From the NCBI GenBank assembly GCA_002367355.1, contig DFBQ01000043.1, positions 1 to 7,561 on the forward strand: a DNA stretch of 7,561 nt, read 5' to 3'. Within the stretch, counting starts at the first letter, position 1. Every line of letters starts with the position of its first letter. Below are positions 1 through 6,454 of this stretch, piece after piece. The notes under the pieces are model-generated. The model did not search any database and was not told where the DNA came from. It worked only from the letters and a program-made list of their open reading frames with translations. The DNA is from Deltaproteobacteria bacterium UBA3076. Lineage in GTDB: Bacteria > Desulfobacterota > Dissulfuribacteria > Dissulfuribacterales > UBA3076. A program made the position numbers and the translations under genes.

Positions 1-28
1 ACCTAATAGGCCATTTAGGGCTCTAAAA

Positions 29-307
29 TCAGTTTGAACTTACTGTTGTGTTAACAGCAATAATTTCTCCGCTTACCGGCAGATAACATTCACAAACAGC
101 CTTGACTGATTCCACGGTTGCAAATTCTTCCCCCTTCTTAAAGGTATCACCTGTCTGTGGCAGTTCTACGAAGACAATATCTCCGAGCTGGTCCTGGGCA
201 TAGTCGTCAAGCCCGATACAGACCTTGTCGCCTTCCAGCCTGGCCCATTCATGATCGTCTGTGTACCGAACGTCATCGGGCAAGTTTAATTCATTGATTT
301 CTTTCAT
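29..307 (-). CDS. gcvH: Glycine cleavage system H protein, C-terminally truncated (probably frameshifted)
   Basis: GcvH is the lipoyl carrier that shuttles the aminomethyl group between the P, T and L proteins of the cytoplasmic glycine cleavage complex. The 92-residue product opens MKEINELNLPDDVRYTDDHE, typical of the family. It keeps the core L-G-D-I-V-F-V-E-L-P (41-50) and the lipoylation motif E-S-V-K-A with the modified lysine at about residue 69. GcvH is usually about 125-130 residues; here a TGA follows V-N-T-T-V-S-S-N, so the conserved tail (P-E-L-V-N-x-x-P-Y-x-x-G-W) and the last strand of the lipoyl fold are missing. Traces of that tail are readable in other frames past the stop. 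I chose ATG 307 because GAGGAAGG (about 315-322) precedes it and homology starts there; an upstream in-frame start at 343 would add 12 unfamiliar residues. No gcvT or gcvP is in view. It may well be non-functional. Confidence 0.82.
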   Translation of the reverse strand: MKEINELNLPDDVRYTDDHEWARLEGDKVCIGLDDYAQDQLGDIVFVELPQTGDTFKKGEEFATVESVKAVCECYLPVSGEIIAVNTTVSSN

Positions 308-344
308 GATCCTTCCTTCCTCAGTGGCCGGAGACCCTGCCATT

Positions 345-695
345 GACTTCGCTGAAACCCACCAGGTAGTCGCGGATGTAGGTTACAGCCACGGGCCGGA
401 AATCGCGAGCCGGCTCGAAGCCAACAACATCATATGTAACTATCAGGCCAACACGGACGAAGAGGGATTCACTGCCTCCGGGGCTCTGCGTATGGGAGTG
501 TCTGAGATGACACGATTCGGCATGGAAGAAGATGACTTCCGCACACTGGCCGAGCTGATGCGTGATGTGGTGATAAAGGATGCCGTTGTCACCGATCAGG
601 TCAAGGCGCTCCGGGAACAATTCCGTGAGCTGCAGTTCTGCTTCCGTGGCGAGGAATATGCCGGGATGATGCAAAAGCTCCACGAGCTTCTGTAA
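345..695 (+). pseudogene. glyA: C-terminal fragment of serine hydroxymethyltransferase
   Basis: The enzyme interconverts serine and glycine with tetrahydrofolate and needs PLP. Only about 116 C-terminal residues remain of a protein normally above 400. Reading begins at D-F-A-E-T-H-Q-V-V-A-D-V, which matches the x-F-T-E-S-H-Q-(V/I)-x-x-D-V strand of the small domain. It continues through R-L-E-A-N-N-I-I-C-N-Y-Q and E-G-F-T-A-S-G-A-L-R-M-G-V to E-M-T-R-F-G-M, and ends naturally at TAA 693-695. The arginine of A-L-R-M-G (codon 489-491) corresponds to the substrate-carboxylate-binding arginine. The PLP-lysine domain is absent, so it cannot be an active enzyme. Upstream of 345 the same frame runs into the antisense of the gcvH leader and start, which is not SHMT sequence. 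The coding pattern is still clean, suggesting recent truncation. An ORF reading from 261 exists but its first ~28 codons are gcvH antisense. Confidence 0.8.
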
Positions 696-786
696 AGAGC
701 CAAAAAATCGAACTGACACTTGATATCAGCGATTGAAATTAATGGCATCCTTCACGACAAGTCAAAAGTAGTTTACACTTTGTTGA

Positions 787-954
787 TCTTGTATTTTGGC
801 AGTGAAAAACGAAGAGCAAAACTCTATAATATACCAGTATCAACATCAGAAAGGCACAGAAGTATGTGGTAACCCCCTGCTTTCCAGTTTCAAAGCGTTA
901 CTTGAGTCCCTGGGGCTTAAGCTGGCGGTAGAAATCAAGGGTGCGGTGGCGTAG
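787..954 (+). pseudogene. Relic of an addiction-module antitoxin (HigA/HI1420-like C-terminus)
   Basis: An open stretch ending at TAG 952-954 encodes, at its C-terminal end, G-N-P-L-L-S-S-F-K-A-L-L-E-S-L-G-L-K-L-A, then V-E-I-K-G-A-V-A. This matches the end of helix-turn-helix antidote proteins of type II toxin-antitoxin modules, where G-N-P-x-(5-6)-L-L-(E/K)-A-L-G-(L/F)-(K/R)-L-x-V-E is the signature after the recognition helix. Those proteins are about 95-110 residues. Here only about 30 residues are recognisable, the frame closes upstream at TGA 784-786, and no partner toxin lies next to it. A second frame (about 816-869) reads A-K-L-Y-N-I-P-V-S-T-S-E-R-H-R up to the same point, so a frameshift near 865-870 is possible. 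A GTG at 802 could start a ~50-residue peptide but has no convincing ribosome site. I treat it as a decayed remnant. Confidence 0.5.
802..830 (+). promoter_or_regulatory. Possible sigma70-like promoter upstream of the metallo-hydrolase
   Basis: A perfect TATAAT lies at 825-830 with GTGAAA (4 of 6 matches to TTGACA) 17 nt upstream at 802-807. It would leave a leader of about 170 nt before the gene at 1006, running through the antitoxin relic. The region is AT-rich, so a chance match is quite possible. Confidence 0.25.
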
Positions 955-992
955 GTGCCGAAGTCGGGTAAGGGGAGGTTTTGATTGGTTAC

Positions 993-998
993 AGGAGG
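993..998 (+). promoter_or_regulatory. Shine-Dalgarno that sets the metallo-hydrolase start
   Basis: AGGAGG ends 7 nt before ATG 1006. A rival TTG at 985 has GGGGAGG (972-978) at 6 nt spacing, so the two starts compete, but ATG with the stronger site is preferred and gives a family-like N-terminus (M-V-S-Q-L-K-L-T-V-I). Confidence 0.7.
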
Positions 999-1005
999 TA
1001 CTCCC

Positions 1006-1845
1006 ATGGTTTCACAGTTGAAACTAACTGTAATATGCGAAAACAGCGTCTTTGGTCCCTCCGGGTTGATCGGGGAGCACGGCTGGTCTTGCTATGTTGA
1101 GACTGAAGGGTATAGCATGTTGTTTGACACAGGCCAGGGCCTTGGCGTGTTGTCTAACAGCCTGATTCTGAGAAAAGACCTGAGGTCAATTGATGCTATA
1201 GTTTTGAGCCATGGGCACTATGATCATACATCCGGGCTTCCGGCAGTGCTGGGGATCTCAGGACCTAAGCCGGTCTATGCCCATCCTGATATCTTTCTTG
1301 TTCGATACTGGAAGAAGGGAAATGTCCTGAGGGAGATAGGGCTTCGATATAAAAAGGAGTATCTTGAGGCTATCGGAGCCAGGTTTGTCAATGTGGAAGA
1401 GTTCAGGGAGATATATCCCGGCGTGTACCTGACTGGTGTGGTTCCCCGGATAACCGACTTTGAACCCCCTGATCCGAATATGCAATTAAGAGACCCTGAG
1501 GCCGGTTGGGTTCAGGATCCTTTGCGAGATGATCTCTCTATAGTGATAGATACGGAGAAAGGCCTTTTTGTAATACTCGGCTGTGCCCATGCAGGGATTA
1601 TAAATATTCTGAGGCACATACAGAAGAATCTCCCGGGCCGGCCAATCCACACTGTGATGGGTGGTACGCATCTGGGCCTTGCAGATCCTGCCCAGTTCGG
1701 CGTTACGTTGTCCAGCCTTGAGGAGTTTGGTATTAAAAGGCTGGGAGCTGCCCACTGTACCGGGCTTGAGAATGGAGCGAAGCTTTACAATGCGCTTGGT
1801 GATAGGTTCTTTTTTGCCTCAGTGGGAGTGAGCATTAGTATTTGA
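1006..1845 (+). CDS. Metallo-beta-lactamase-fold metal-dependent hydrolase (COG1237-like)
   Basis: A 279-residue cytoplasmic protein of the metallo-beta-lactamase superfamily. The signature H-x-H-x-D-H is seen as L-S-H-G-H-Y-D-H (H69, H71, D73, H74), preceded by L-F-D-T-G (39-43). Later metal ligands or active-site histidines are likely in G-C-A-H-A-G (H195), G-G-T-H-L (H222) and A-A-H-C-T-G (H250). The N-terminal E-N-S-V-F-G-P-S-G-L-I-G-E-H-G-W-S segment and the final A-A-H-C-T-G are typical of the group that includes the archaeal ribofuranosyl-aminobenzene 5'-phosphate (methanopterin) synthase-like proteins. In bacteria the substrate of this group is generally unknown, so I give no reaction. 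Start ATG 1006 follows AGGAGG at 7 nt. It stands alone in its direction, converging on aat with about 24 nt between them. All key residues are present and the gene looks intact. Confidence 0.88.
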   Translation: MVSQLKLTVICENSVFGPSGLIGEHGWSCYVETEGYSMLFDTGQGLGVLSNSLILRKDLRSIDAIVLSHGHYDHTSGLPAVLGISGPKPVYAHPDIFLVRYWKKGNVLREIGLRYKKEYLEAIGARFVNVEEFREIYPGVYLTGVVPRITDFEPPDPNMQLRDPEAGWVQDPLRDDLSIVIDTEKGLFVILGCAHAGIINILRHIQKNLPGRPIHTVMGGTHLGLADPAQFGVTLSSLEEFGIKRLGAAHCTGLENGAKLYNALGDRFFFASVGVSISI

Positions 1846-1869
1846 GTGACCATTGTTTTCTGGCAGGCA

Positions 1870-2553
1870 CTATCTCCATTTGCCGCTGGGAGCCTCGCTT
1901 GGGAGATCAATCAGCTTTTTAAGTCTTTTCAGGAAAAAAGACCTTGGTATTTCCTTTGCGCCAAGGCTCAAGAGGTGCCAAGTAGTAACCTGGCAATCAA
2001 TCATGGCAAAGCCCCACTCAGATAGTTGGCGTACAAGGGTCACAAATGCTGCTTTTGAGGCATCTGAGACTTTGGTAAACATTGATTCACCAAAAAATAC
2101 CCTGCCCATTGCTATCCCGTAAAGTCCACCAACGAGTCGATCCCCTTGCCAGGTCTCTACGGAATGCGCCTTTCCCAGATAGTGAAGTTCAGTGTATGCC
2201 TTAATCATTTCCGGAGTAATCCAGGTTCCCTCGCCCCTTTTCATTCTGGTCTCTGAGCAGGCCCTTATTACCTCCTTAAAGGCGCGGTCCAAAGTGACTT
2301 GAAAGCGTTCCTGCCGAATAATTCGTCCAAGACGTCTGGATACGTGGAGGTCTGAGGGCTCTAGAATCAATCTCGGATCTGGGGACCACCAAAATATTGG
2401 TTCCCCGGGGTTGTACCAGGGGAATATGCCTTGGCGGTATGCGAGAATTAACCTCGGGATGCTCAGGTCCCCGCCAACAGCCAAAAGTCCGCCTTCTCCG
2501 GCAAGTTCGGGAGACGGAAAGACCAGGTCTCCGGTTAGTAGATATACAGGCAT
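1870..2553 (-). CDS. aat: Leucyl/phenylalanyl-tRNA-protein transferase
   Basis: Aat transfers Leu or Phe from aminoacyl-tRNA onto the N-terminus of proteins beginning with Arg or Lys, marking them for ClpS-ClpAP degradation (N-end rule) in the cytoplasm. The 227-residue product has family-typical length. Its motifs, in order, are M-P-V-Y-L-L (1-6), L-L-A-V-G-G-D-L (23-30), Y-R-Q-G-I-F-P-W-Y (39-47) with W-W-S-P-D-P-R (55-61), T-W-I-T (110-113), L-G-K-A-H-S-V-E (126-133), G-G-L-Y-G-I-A-M-G (142-150), F-F-G-E-S-M-F (153-159), S-K-A-A-F (166-170) and I-D-C-Q (185-188). I start at ATG 2553 because family members begin there, although the ribosome site is weak; an in-frame TTG at 2586 would add 11 residues. 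No clpS or clpA is in view. The gene is divergent from hrcA, with a palindrome and a TATAAT box between. Confidence 0.95.
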   Translation of the reverse strand: MPVYLLTGDLVFPSPELAGEGGLLAVGGDLSIPRLILAYRQGIFPWYNPGEPIFWWSPDPRLILEPSDLHVSRRLGRIIRQERFQVTLDRAFKEVIRACSETRMKRGEGTWITPEMIKAYTELHYLGKAHSVETWQGDRLVGGLYGIAMGRVFFGESMFTKVSDASKAAFVTLVRQLSEWGFAMIDCQVTTWHLLSLGAKEIPRSFFLKRLKKLIDLPSEAPSGKWR

Positions 2554-2658
2554 AATTAAAGCGGCTTCACTGGCATCTGTACACAAGGTATTTCAAACCG
2601 GAGTTCTTTACACTAAACCGAAGGATGATTCAACTCTTGTTTTCAATAGTAGCCGGAC

Positions 2659-2664
2659 ATTATA
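2659..2664 (-). promoter_or_regulatory. Candidate -10 box for aat
   Basis: Read on the minus strand this is a perfect TATAAT, about 105 nt upstream of the aat start. No good TTGACA lies 16-18 nt further upstream; that position falls inside one arm of the 35-nt palindrome. If real, the promoter would need an activator or be controlled through the palindrome. Confidence 0.4.
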
Positions 2665-2680
2665 AAGGATAGTTTTGTTA

Positions 2681-2715
2681 AGGACCCGTAAAGGAATAAT
2701 TCCTTTACGGGTCCT
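2681..2715. repeat. Perfect 35-nt palindrome in the aat-hrcA divergent spacer
   Basis: The arms AGGACCCGTAAAGGAAT (2681-2697) and ATTCCTTTACGGGTCCT (2699-2715) are exact reverse complements around one central A. No run of T follows on either strand, so it is not a standard intrinsic terminator. Its centre lies about 46 nt upstream of the expected aat transcription start and about 79 nt upstream of that of hrcA. This suits an operator for aat, or a transcript-end hairpin, better than an hrcA site. Confidence 0.85.
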
Positions 2716-2741
2716 AATGGAAGCCTCTTGCACTTCTCTTG

Positions 2742-2770
2742 TTGACACAGCCTTTGGTCAGAATTAGTTT
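2742..2770 (+). promoter_or_regulatory. Probable sigma70-like promoter of hrcA-grpE-dnaK
   Basis: A consensus TTGACA is at 2742-2747. At 17 nt spacing lies TAGTTT (2765-2770), a weak -10. Transcription would start near 2777, inside the CIRCE-like operator, the usual arrangement for HrcA-repressed operons. The exact -10 is uncertain. Confidence 0.55.
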
Positions 2771-2773
2771 CTT

Positions 2774-2800
2774 TCAGCACCCCAAGGAATTAAGTGCTAA
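2774..2800 (+). promoter_or_regulatory. CIRCE-like HrcA operator
   Basis: CIRCE is TTAGCACTC-N9-GAGTGCTAA, the binding site of the HrcA repressor. Here TCAGCACCC (2774-2782), nine bases, then AAGTGCTAA (2792-2800) match 15 of 18 arm positions with exact spacing. The inner AGCAC/GTGCT arms pair perfectly. It sits 24 nt before hrcA, at the expected transcription start, so HrcA probably represses its own operon in the absence of heat stress. Three arm mismatches could mean a weaker site. Confidence 0.78.
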
Positions 2801-2824
2801 TAAGTCTTGTGAGAAAAGTCACTT

Positions 2825-3859
2825 ATGGATACAAAGCACATTGACCTATCTGAACGAAGCCGCGAGATCATGAAAACCGTCGTTCATGCATATATAAATG
2901 ACGCGGAACCGGTAGGATCCAGGACTGTTGCCAAAAAGGCCGGGCTTGGATTGAGTCCTGCTACTATCCGTAATGCCATGGCCGACCTTGAGGATATTGG
3001 CCTGTTATTCCAGCCCCATTCATCAGCGGGACGCCTTCCAACTGAGACAGGTCTGCGTTATTATGTGGACTTCCTTTTGGAGAAAGAGAATTTGTCTTGG
3101 GGTGACCAGGTAGCCATAGAAAAGGGTTTGATGCTCAGGTCTGCTGGTTTGGTGGCAACCCTTAAGCGTGCTGTTCAACTGCTGGCATCTTTTTCAGGGC
3201 ACGCAGCGGTAGTAAGTGCTCCCCGGCTTACCTGTGACCGCTTGATACACCTTGAATTCCTGCGAATCCGGCCGGGCCTGATACTGGTCGTCAGTGTATC
3301 CAACACCGGCATGGTGCAGAATCGACTTGTCCGGATCGATTATGACATCTCGGAGGAGAAGCTGGAAAAAATTTCCCAGCATCTTAGCAACAAGCTTGTC
3401 CACATATGCCTGGAAGAACTCAGGTCTGTGATTATAGAGGAACTAAAAGAAGAAAAGAGGGTCTTTGACGTCCTTTTAGAAGACCTCCTTGATCAGATGA
3501 AGGTGTCAACTGAGCAGGGAGAGGTCTTTATCGAAGGCAAACTCAATCTCCTTGATAAACCGGAGTTTTCGAACGTCTCACGTATCAGGGCAATTCTTAA
3601 GACATTTGAAGAAAAGAAGGCCCTTTTGACCCTTTTGGACAGGTGTTTGGACTCAAGAGGAGTGCAAATATATATCGGATCTGAAGAGCTTGGAAATGAG
3701 GTGCCGGGCTGCGGCATGGTGCTGGCTCCCTATGCTGGAAGCAATAGTCCTTTGGGGAGCCTGGGTATTGTCGGCCCGATTCGTATGAACTATGCCCGTG
3801 CAGTGTCCCTGGTTGAATATACAGCCCAGGTTTTGGGCGAAAAATTTAAGGAATCGTGA
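2825..3859 (+). CDS. hrcA: Heat-inducible transcription repressor HrcA
   Basis: HrcA represses chaperone operons by binding CIRCE and is kept active by the GroE chaperonin; heat titrates that chaperone and relieves repression. The 344-residue length is normal. The N-terminal winged helix covers about residues 7-75, with L-S-E-R-S-R-E-I-M-K (8-17), E-P-V-G-S-R-T-V (28-35) and the recognition helix S-P-A-T-I-R-N-A-M-A-D-L-E (44-56). The family hallmark S-A-G-R-L-P-T-E-T-G-L-R-Y-Y-V-D spans 66-81. The C-terminal GAF-like region ends with G-P-x-R-M-N-Y-A-R-A. It is the first gene of the operon, with the CIRCE-like site directly upstream. The ribosome site before ATG 2825 (GAGAAAAG, 2811-2818) is weak, fitting a low-level repressor. 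Its TGA abuts grpE. Confidence 0.97.
   Translation: MDTKHIDLSERSREIMKTVVHAYINDAEPVGSRTVAKKAGLGLSPATIRNAMADLEDIGLLFQPHSSAGRLPTETGLRYYVDFLLEKENLSWGDQVAIEKGLMLRSAGLVATLKRAVQLLASFSGHAAVVSAPRLTCDRLIHLEFLRIRPGLILVVSVSNTGMVQNRLVRIDYDISEEKLEKISQHLSNKLVHICLEELRSVIIEELKEEKRVFDVLLEDLLDQMKVSTEQGEVFIEGKLNLLDKPEFSNVSRIRAILKTFEEKKALLTLLDRCLDSRGVQIYIGSEELGNEVPGCGMVLAPYAGSNSPLGSLGIVGPIRMNYARAVSLVEYTAQVLGEKFKES
3848..3852 (+). promoter_or_regulatory. Ribosome site that decides the grpE start
   Basis: AAGGA inside the hrcA end lies 9 nt before ATG 3862 but only 3 nt before the in-frame GTG 3856, which overlaps the hrcA stop as GTGA. The spacing favours the ATG. Confidence 0.6.
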
Positions 3860-3861
3860 AC

Positions 3862-4440
3862 ATGGACAACAAAAAAGATAAAGATACGGAAGAAAAGCCG
3901 ACAACCGGAGAGGAAGAAATCGAGAGCGCAGGCGGTGATGAGATTGATGCGGCCCGGAAGCTGGCGGACAGAGAGGCGGAACTCAAGCAATGTCAGGAAA
4001 AGGTGCTACGACTGGCTGCCGATCTGGAAAATTTTAAGAAGAGGATAGAGCGGGAAAAATCGGAATATATGAAATATGCCTTAGAATCCTTTGCCAGAGA
4101 ACTCTTGCCTTTTCTTGATAACTTAGAACGGGCCGTGACCTCAGCCAAGGATTCAAGGGATTTTGATAAGTTAACAGAGGGGCTTGATCTGACCATATCC
4201 GGCTATTTAAAGACCTTGGAACGTTTCGGTCTCAAGGTCTTTACTGCAGAAGGGCAGCAATTTGATCCGAATCTGCATGAGGCCCTTACTGTGCAAGAGC
4301 ATGAGGGAGTGGAAGAAAATACAGTGATAAAAGAGCTCTTAAAAGGTTATTCGCTTCATGAAAGGATCTTGAGACCTGCTCTTGTAGTAGTATCAAAAAA
4401 TGCATCAGAGGGGAGTGGACAAGAAGAAACTAGTGCTTAA
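3862..4440 (+). CDS. grpE: Nucleotide exchange factor GrpE
   Basis: GrpE is a dimeric co-chaperone that opens the DnaK nucleotide pocket to release ADP, resetting the Hsp70 cycle in the cytoplasm. The 192-residue product has a charged, disordered N-terminus (1-35). A long coiled-coil helix (about 35-75) contains L-R-L-A-A-D-L-E-N-F-K-K-R (49-61). A four-helix region with L-L-P-F-L-D-N-L-E-R-A (81-91) follows. The C-terminal beta domain has F-D-P-N-L-H-E-A (134-141) and the signature G-Y-S-L-H-E-R-I-L-R-P-A-L-V-V-V-S (162-178). Start ATG 3862 is preferred over GTG 3856 on ribosome-site spacing; the GTG would add two residues. It follows hrcA by 2 nt and precedes dnaK by 73 nt, so the three are almost certainly cotranscribed. 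Confidence 0.96.
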   Translation: MDNKKDKDTEEKPTTGEEEIESAGGDEIDAARKLADREAELKQCQEKVLRLAADLENFKKRIEREKSEYMKYALESFARELLPFLDNLERAVTSAKDSRDFDKLTEGLDLTISGYLKTLERFGLKVFTAEGQQFDPNLHEALTVQEHEGVEENTVIKELLKGYSLHERILRPALVVVSKNASEGSGQEETSA

Positions 4441-4456
4441 TTTTAGGAGCAGTAAA

Positions 4457-4484
4457 ATTACAACTCGATCTAACTTTTTATATT
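4457..4484 (+). promoter_or_regulatory. Possible internal promoter before dnaK
   Basis: TATATT at 4479-4484 is preceded, at 16 nt spacing, by ATTACA (4457-4462, 4 of 6 to TTGACA). The 73-nt grpE-dnaK gap is AT-rich, so this may be chance, but it would allow extra dnaK transcription outside the CIRCE-like control. Confidence 0.25.
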
Positions 4485-4497
4485 GAAGCTTTTTTAC

Positions 4498-4504
4498 AAG
4501 GAGG
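4498..4504 (+). promoter_or_regulatory. Strong dnaK ribosome binding site
   Basis: AAGGAGG ends 9 nt before ATG 4514. It is far stronger than the sites of hrcA and grpE, which fits the much higher protein level needed for DnaK from the same transcript. Confidence 0.8.
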
Positions 4505-4513
4505 ATTTTCAAC

Positions 4514-6427
4514 ATGAGTAAAGTAATAGGCATAGACCTGGGGACCACCAACTCCTGTGTGGCCATCATGGAGGGAGGTGATCCCAAGGTTCTAAATAAT
4601 GCCGAGGGCGGGCGCACTACACCTTCGGTAGTAGCCTTTACAGATAAAGGTGAACGATTGGTGGGGATGCTGGCCAAGAGGCAAGCAGTTACCAATGCAG
4701 AAAACACGGTTTTTGCAGTCAAGAGACTTATTGGCAGAAAGTTTGGTGATGCAGAAGTCCAGAAGTCCAAGGATATAGCCCCTTTTAAGATTGTCCAGGG
4801 TTCAAGTGGAGATGCGTGCGTAGAAATAGGGGGTAAGCAGTACAGCTCTGCTGAGATCTCAGCCATGATACTCGGCAAGATGAAACAGACTGCTGATGAT
4901 TACCTTGGCGAGAAGGTAACCGATGCGGTGATTACCGTGCCGGCCTATTTCAATGACAGCCAGCGCCAGTCCACCAAAGATGCAGGCCGTATTGCAGGAT
5001 TAAACGTCCTGCGCATCATCAACGAGCCTACGGCAGCAGCTCTGGCATATGGTCTGGATAAAAAGTCAGAAGAGAAGATTGCCGTATTTGACTTGGGCGG
5101 AGGCACTTTTGACATCTCCATACTGGAGATCGGGGAAGGTGTATTCGAGGTAAAGTCCACTAACGGAGACACGTTTCTTGGAGGCGAGGACTTTGACCTT
5201 CGGATAGTTGATTGGCTGGCAGATGAGTTCAAGAAGGAACAGGGTCTGGATCTCAGGCAGGACCGGATGGCCCTTCAGCGTCTCAAAGAGGCGGCTGAAA
5301 AGGCAAAGTGCGAGCTTTCAAGCACTCTGGAGACTGAGATTAACCTGCCATTCATTACGGCTGACGCCAGTGGTCCGAAGCATATGGTCATTAAGCTCAC
5401 CAGGGCCAAGCTTGAGTCCCTGGTGGCAGATCTGGTCGACCGCGTTGAAGGTCCGTGTCAGGTAGCTCTCAAAGACGCCGGTCTCACTCCTGCTGACATA
5501 AATGAAGTTATACTGGTTGGCGGCATGACCCGTATGCCAAAGGTCCAAGAGAAGGTCACAGGATTATTCGGCAAAGAGCCTCACAAAGGTGTTAATCCTG
5601 ATGAAGTCGTGGCAATAGGGGCGGCTATACAGGGGGCAGTCCTGAAAGGCGAAGTCAAGGATGTACTGCTCCTGGATGTAACTCCTCTGTCCCTCGGTAT
5701 TGAGACACTTGGTCAAGTCATGACCAAACTGATTGAAAAAAATACCACTATTCCAACCAGGAAGAGCCAGATTTTCACAACTGCCGCTGACAATCAGAAT
5801 GCCGTAACCATTCATGTGCTTCAGGGCGAGCGTGAGATGACATCAGGCAACAAGACCATCGGACGATTTGAACTGGTTGGAATCCCGCCGGCTCCCCGTG
5901 GAGTGCCTCAGATAGAGGTCACTTTTGATATAGATGCCAATGGCATCCTTAATGTGTCAGCAAAGGACATGGCAACCGGCAAGGAGCAGTCCATCAGGAT
6001 TCAGGCCTCCGGTGGCCTCAGCGAGGAGGAGATTCAGAACATGACCAGGGATGCGGAACTCCACGCTGAGGAAGATAAAAAGCAAAGAGAGGCGGCTGAG
6101 ATCCGGAATCAGGCCGACACCTTGATTTACAGCACTGAAAAGAGCCTGCAGGAACTTGGAGACAAGGTAGATACTGCTACCAAAGACCAGATCAATGATA
6201 AAATCAAAGATCTCAGAAAGGCCATGGAAGGCACGGACCTGGAGGCTATTAAAAAGGCTCAGGATGAGCTTATGCAGGCTTCTCACAAGCTGGCTGAAAT
6301 GATGTATCAGCAGGCTGCCGGCGCTCAGGCAGGCGGAGCTGCAGATACATCCGGCAAAGGTGAAAAAGGTGGCAAAGGCGAAGGAGATGACGACGTGGTG
6401 GATGCTGACTTTGAGGAGGTGAAGTAG
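4514..6427 (+). CDS. dnaK: Molecular chaperone DnaK (Hsp70)
   Basis: DnaK is the ATP-driven Hsp70 that binds exposed hydrophobic segments during folding and stress, working with DnaJ and GrpE. The 637-residue product is full length. The nucleotide-binding domain shows [12 protein letters not shown] (6-17), [11 protein letters not shown] (142-152), [11 protein letters not shown] (170-180), [11 protein letters not shown] (192-202, with the conserved threonine at 198) and L-V-G-G-M-T-R-M-P (334-342). The interdomain linker is [13 protein letters not shown] (383-395). The substrate domain runs to about 500, then the helical lid, a Gly/Lys-rich flexible tail and the terminal [13 protein letters not shown]. 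The nucleotide domain has the longer segment around 77-130 seen in Gram-negative DnaK. No dnaJ follows; a minus-strand gene converges 27 nt downstream with no clear terminator. Confidence 0.98.
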   Translation: MSKVIGIDLGTTNSCVAIMEGGDPKVLNNAEGGRTTPSVVAFTDKGERLVGMLAKRQAVTNAENTVFAVKRLIGRKFGDAEVQKSKDIAPFKIVQGSSGDACVEIGGKQYSSAEISAMILGKMKQTADDYLGEKVTDAVITVPAYFNDSQRQSTKDAGRIAGLNVLRIINEPTAAALAYGLDKKSEEKIAVFDLGGGTFDISILEIGEGVFEVKSTNGDTFLGGEDFDLRIVDWLADEFKKEQGLDLRQDRMALQRLKEAAEKAKCELSSTLETEINLPFITADASGPKHMVIKLTRAKLESLVADLVDRVEGPCQVALKDAGLTPADINEVILVGGMTRMPKVQEKVTGLFGKEPHKGVNPDEVVAIGAAIQGAVLKGEVKDVLLLDVTPLSLGIETLGQVMTKLIEKNTTIPTRKSQIFTTAADNQNAVTIHVLQGEREMTSGNKTIGRFELVGIPPAPRGVPQIEVTFDIDANGILNVSAKDMATGKEQSIRIQASGGLSEEEIQNMTRDAELHAEEDKKQREAAEIRNQADTLIYSTEKSLQELGDKVDTATKDQINDKIKDLRKAMEGTDLEAIKKAQDELMQASHKLAEMMYQQAAGAQAGGAADTSGKGEKGGKGEGDDDVVDADFEEVK

Positions 6428-6454
6428 CGGGAAAGGGACATTTCCGGATGGCAA

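Noticed and set aside
261..344. N-terminal part of the + strand ORF leading into the glyA fragment
   Set aside because: It is the antisense of the gcvH start and leader; SHMT similarity begins only at about 345.
321..719. 132-codon minus-strand ORF opposite the glyA fragment
   Set aside because: Antisense shadow of the SHMT-coding frame; no family resemblance.
744..754. 11-bp GGCATCCTTCA also present at 7543-7553
   Set aside because: A single short match in 7.5 kb can be chance; the flanks do not match.
717..869. + strand open frame overlapping the antitoxin relic
   Set aside because: No credible start or ribosome site and only a weak helix-turn-helix flavour near its end; kept as a possible frameshifted part of the relic, not a gene.
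985..1005. TTG start extending the metallo-hydrolase by 7 residues
   Set aside because: ATG 1006 has the better AGGAGG site, and the extra residues M-V-T-G-G-T-P are encoded across that site.
1006..2553. Metallo-hydrolase and aat as a functional module
   Set aside because: They are convergent single genes with separate control regions and no known shared pathway.
2554..2586. TTG start extending aat by 11 residues
   Set aside because: Family members begin at M-P-V-Y-L-L-like sequence; no ribosome site precedes the TTG.
2681..2715. Palindrome as an intrinsic terminator
   Set aside because: No T-tract on either strand, and it lies upstream of both neighbouring genes rather than at a gene end.
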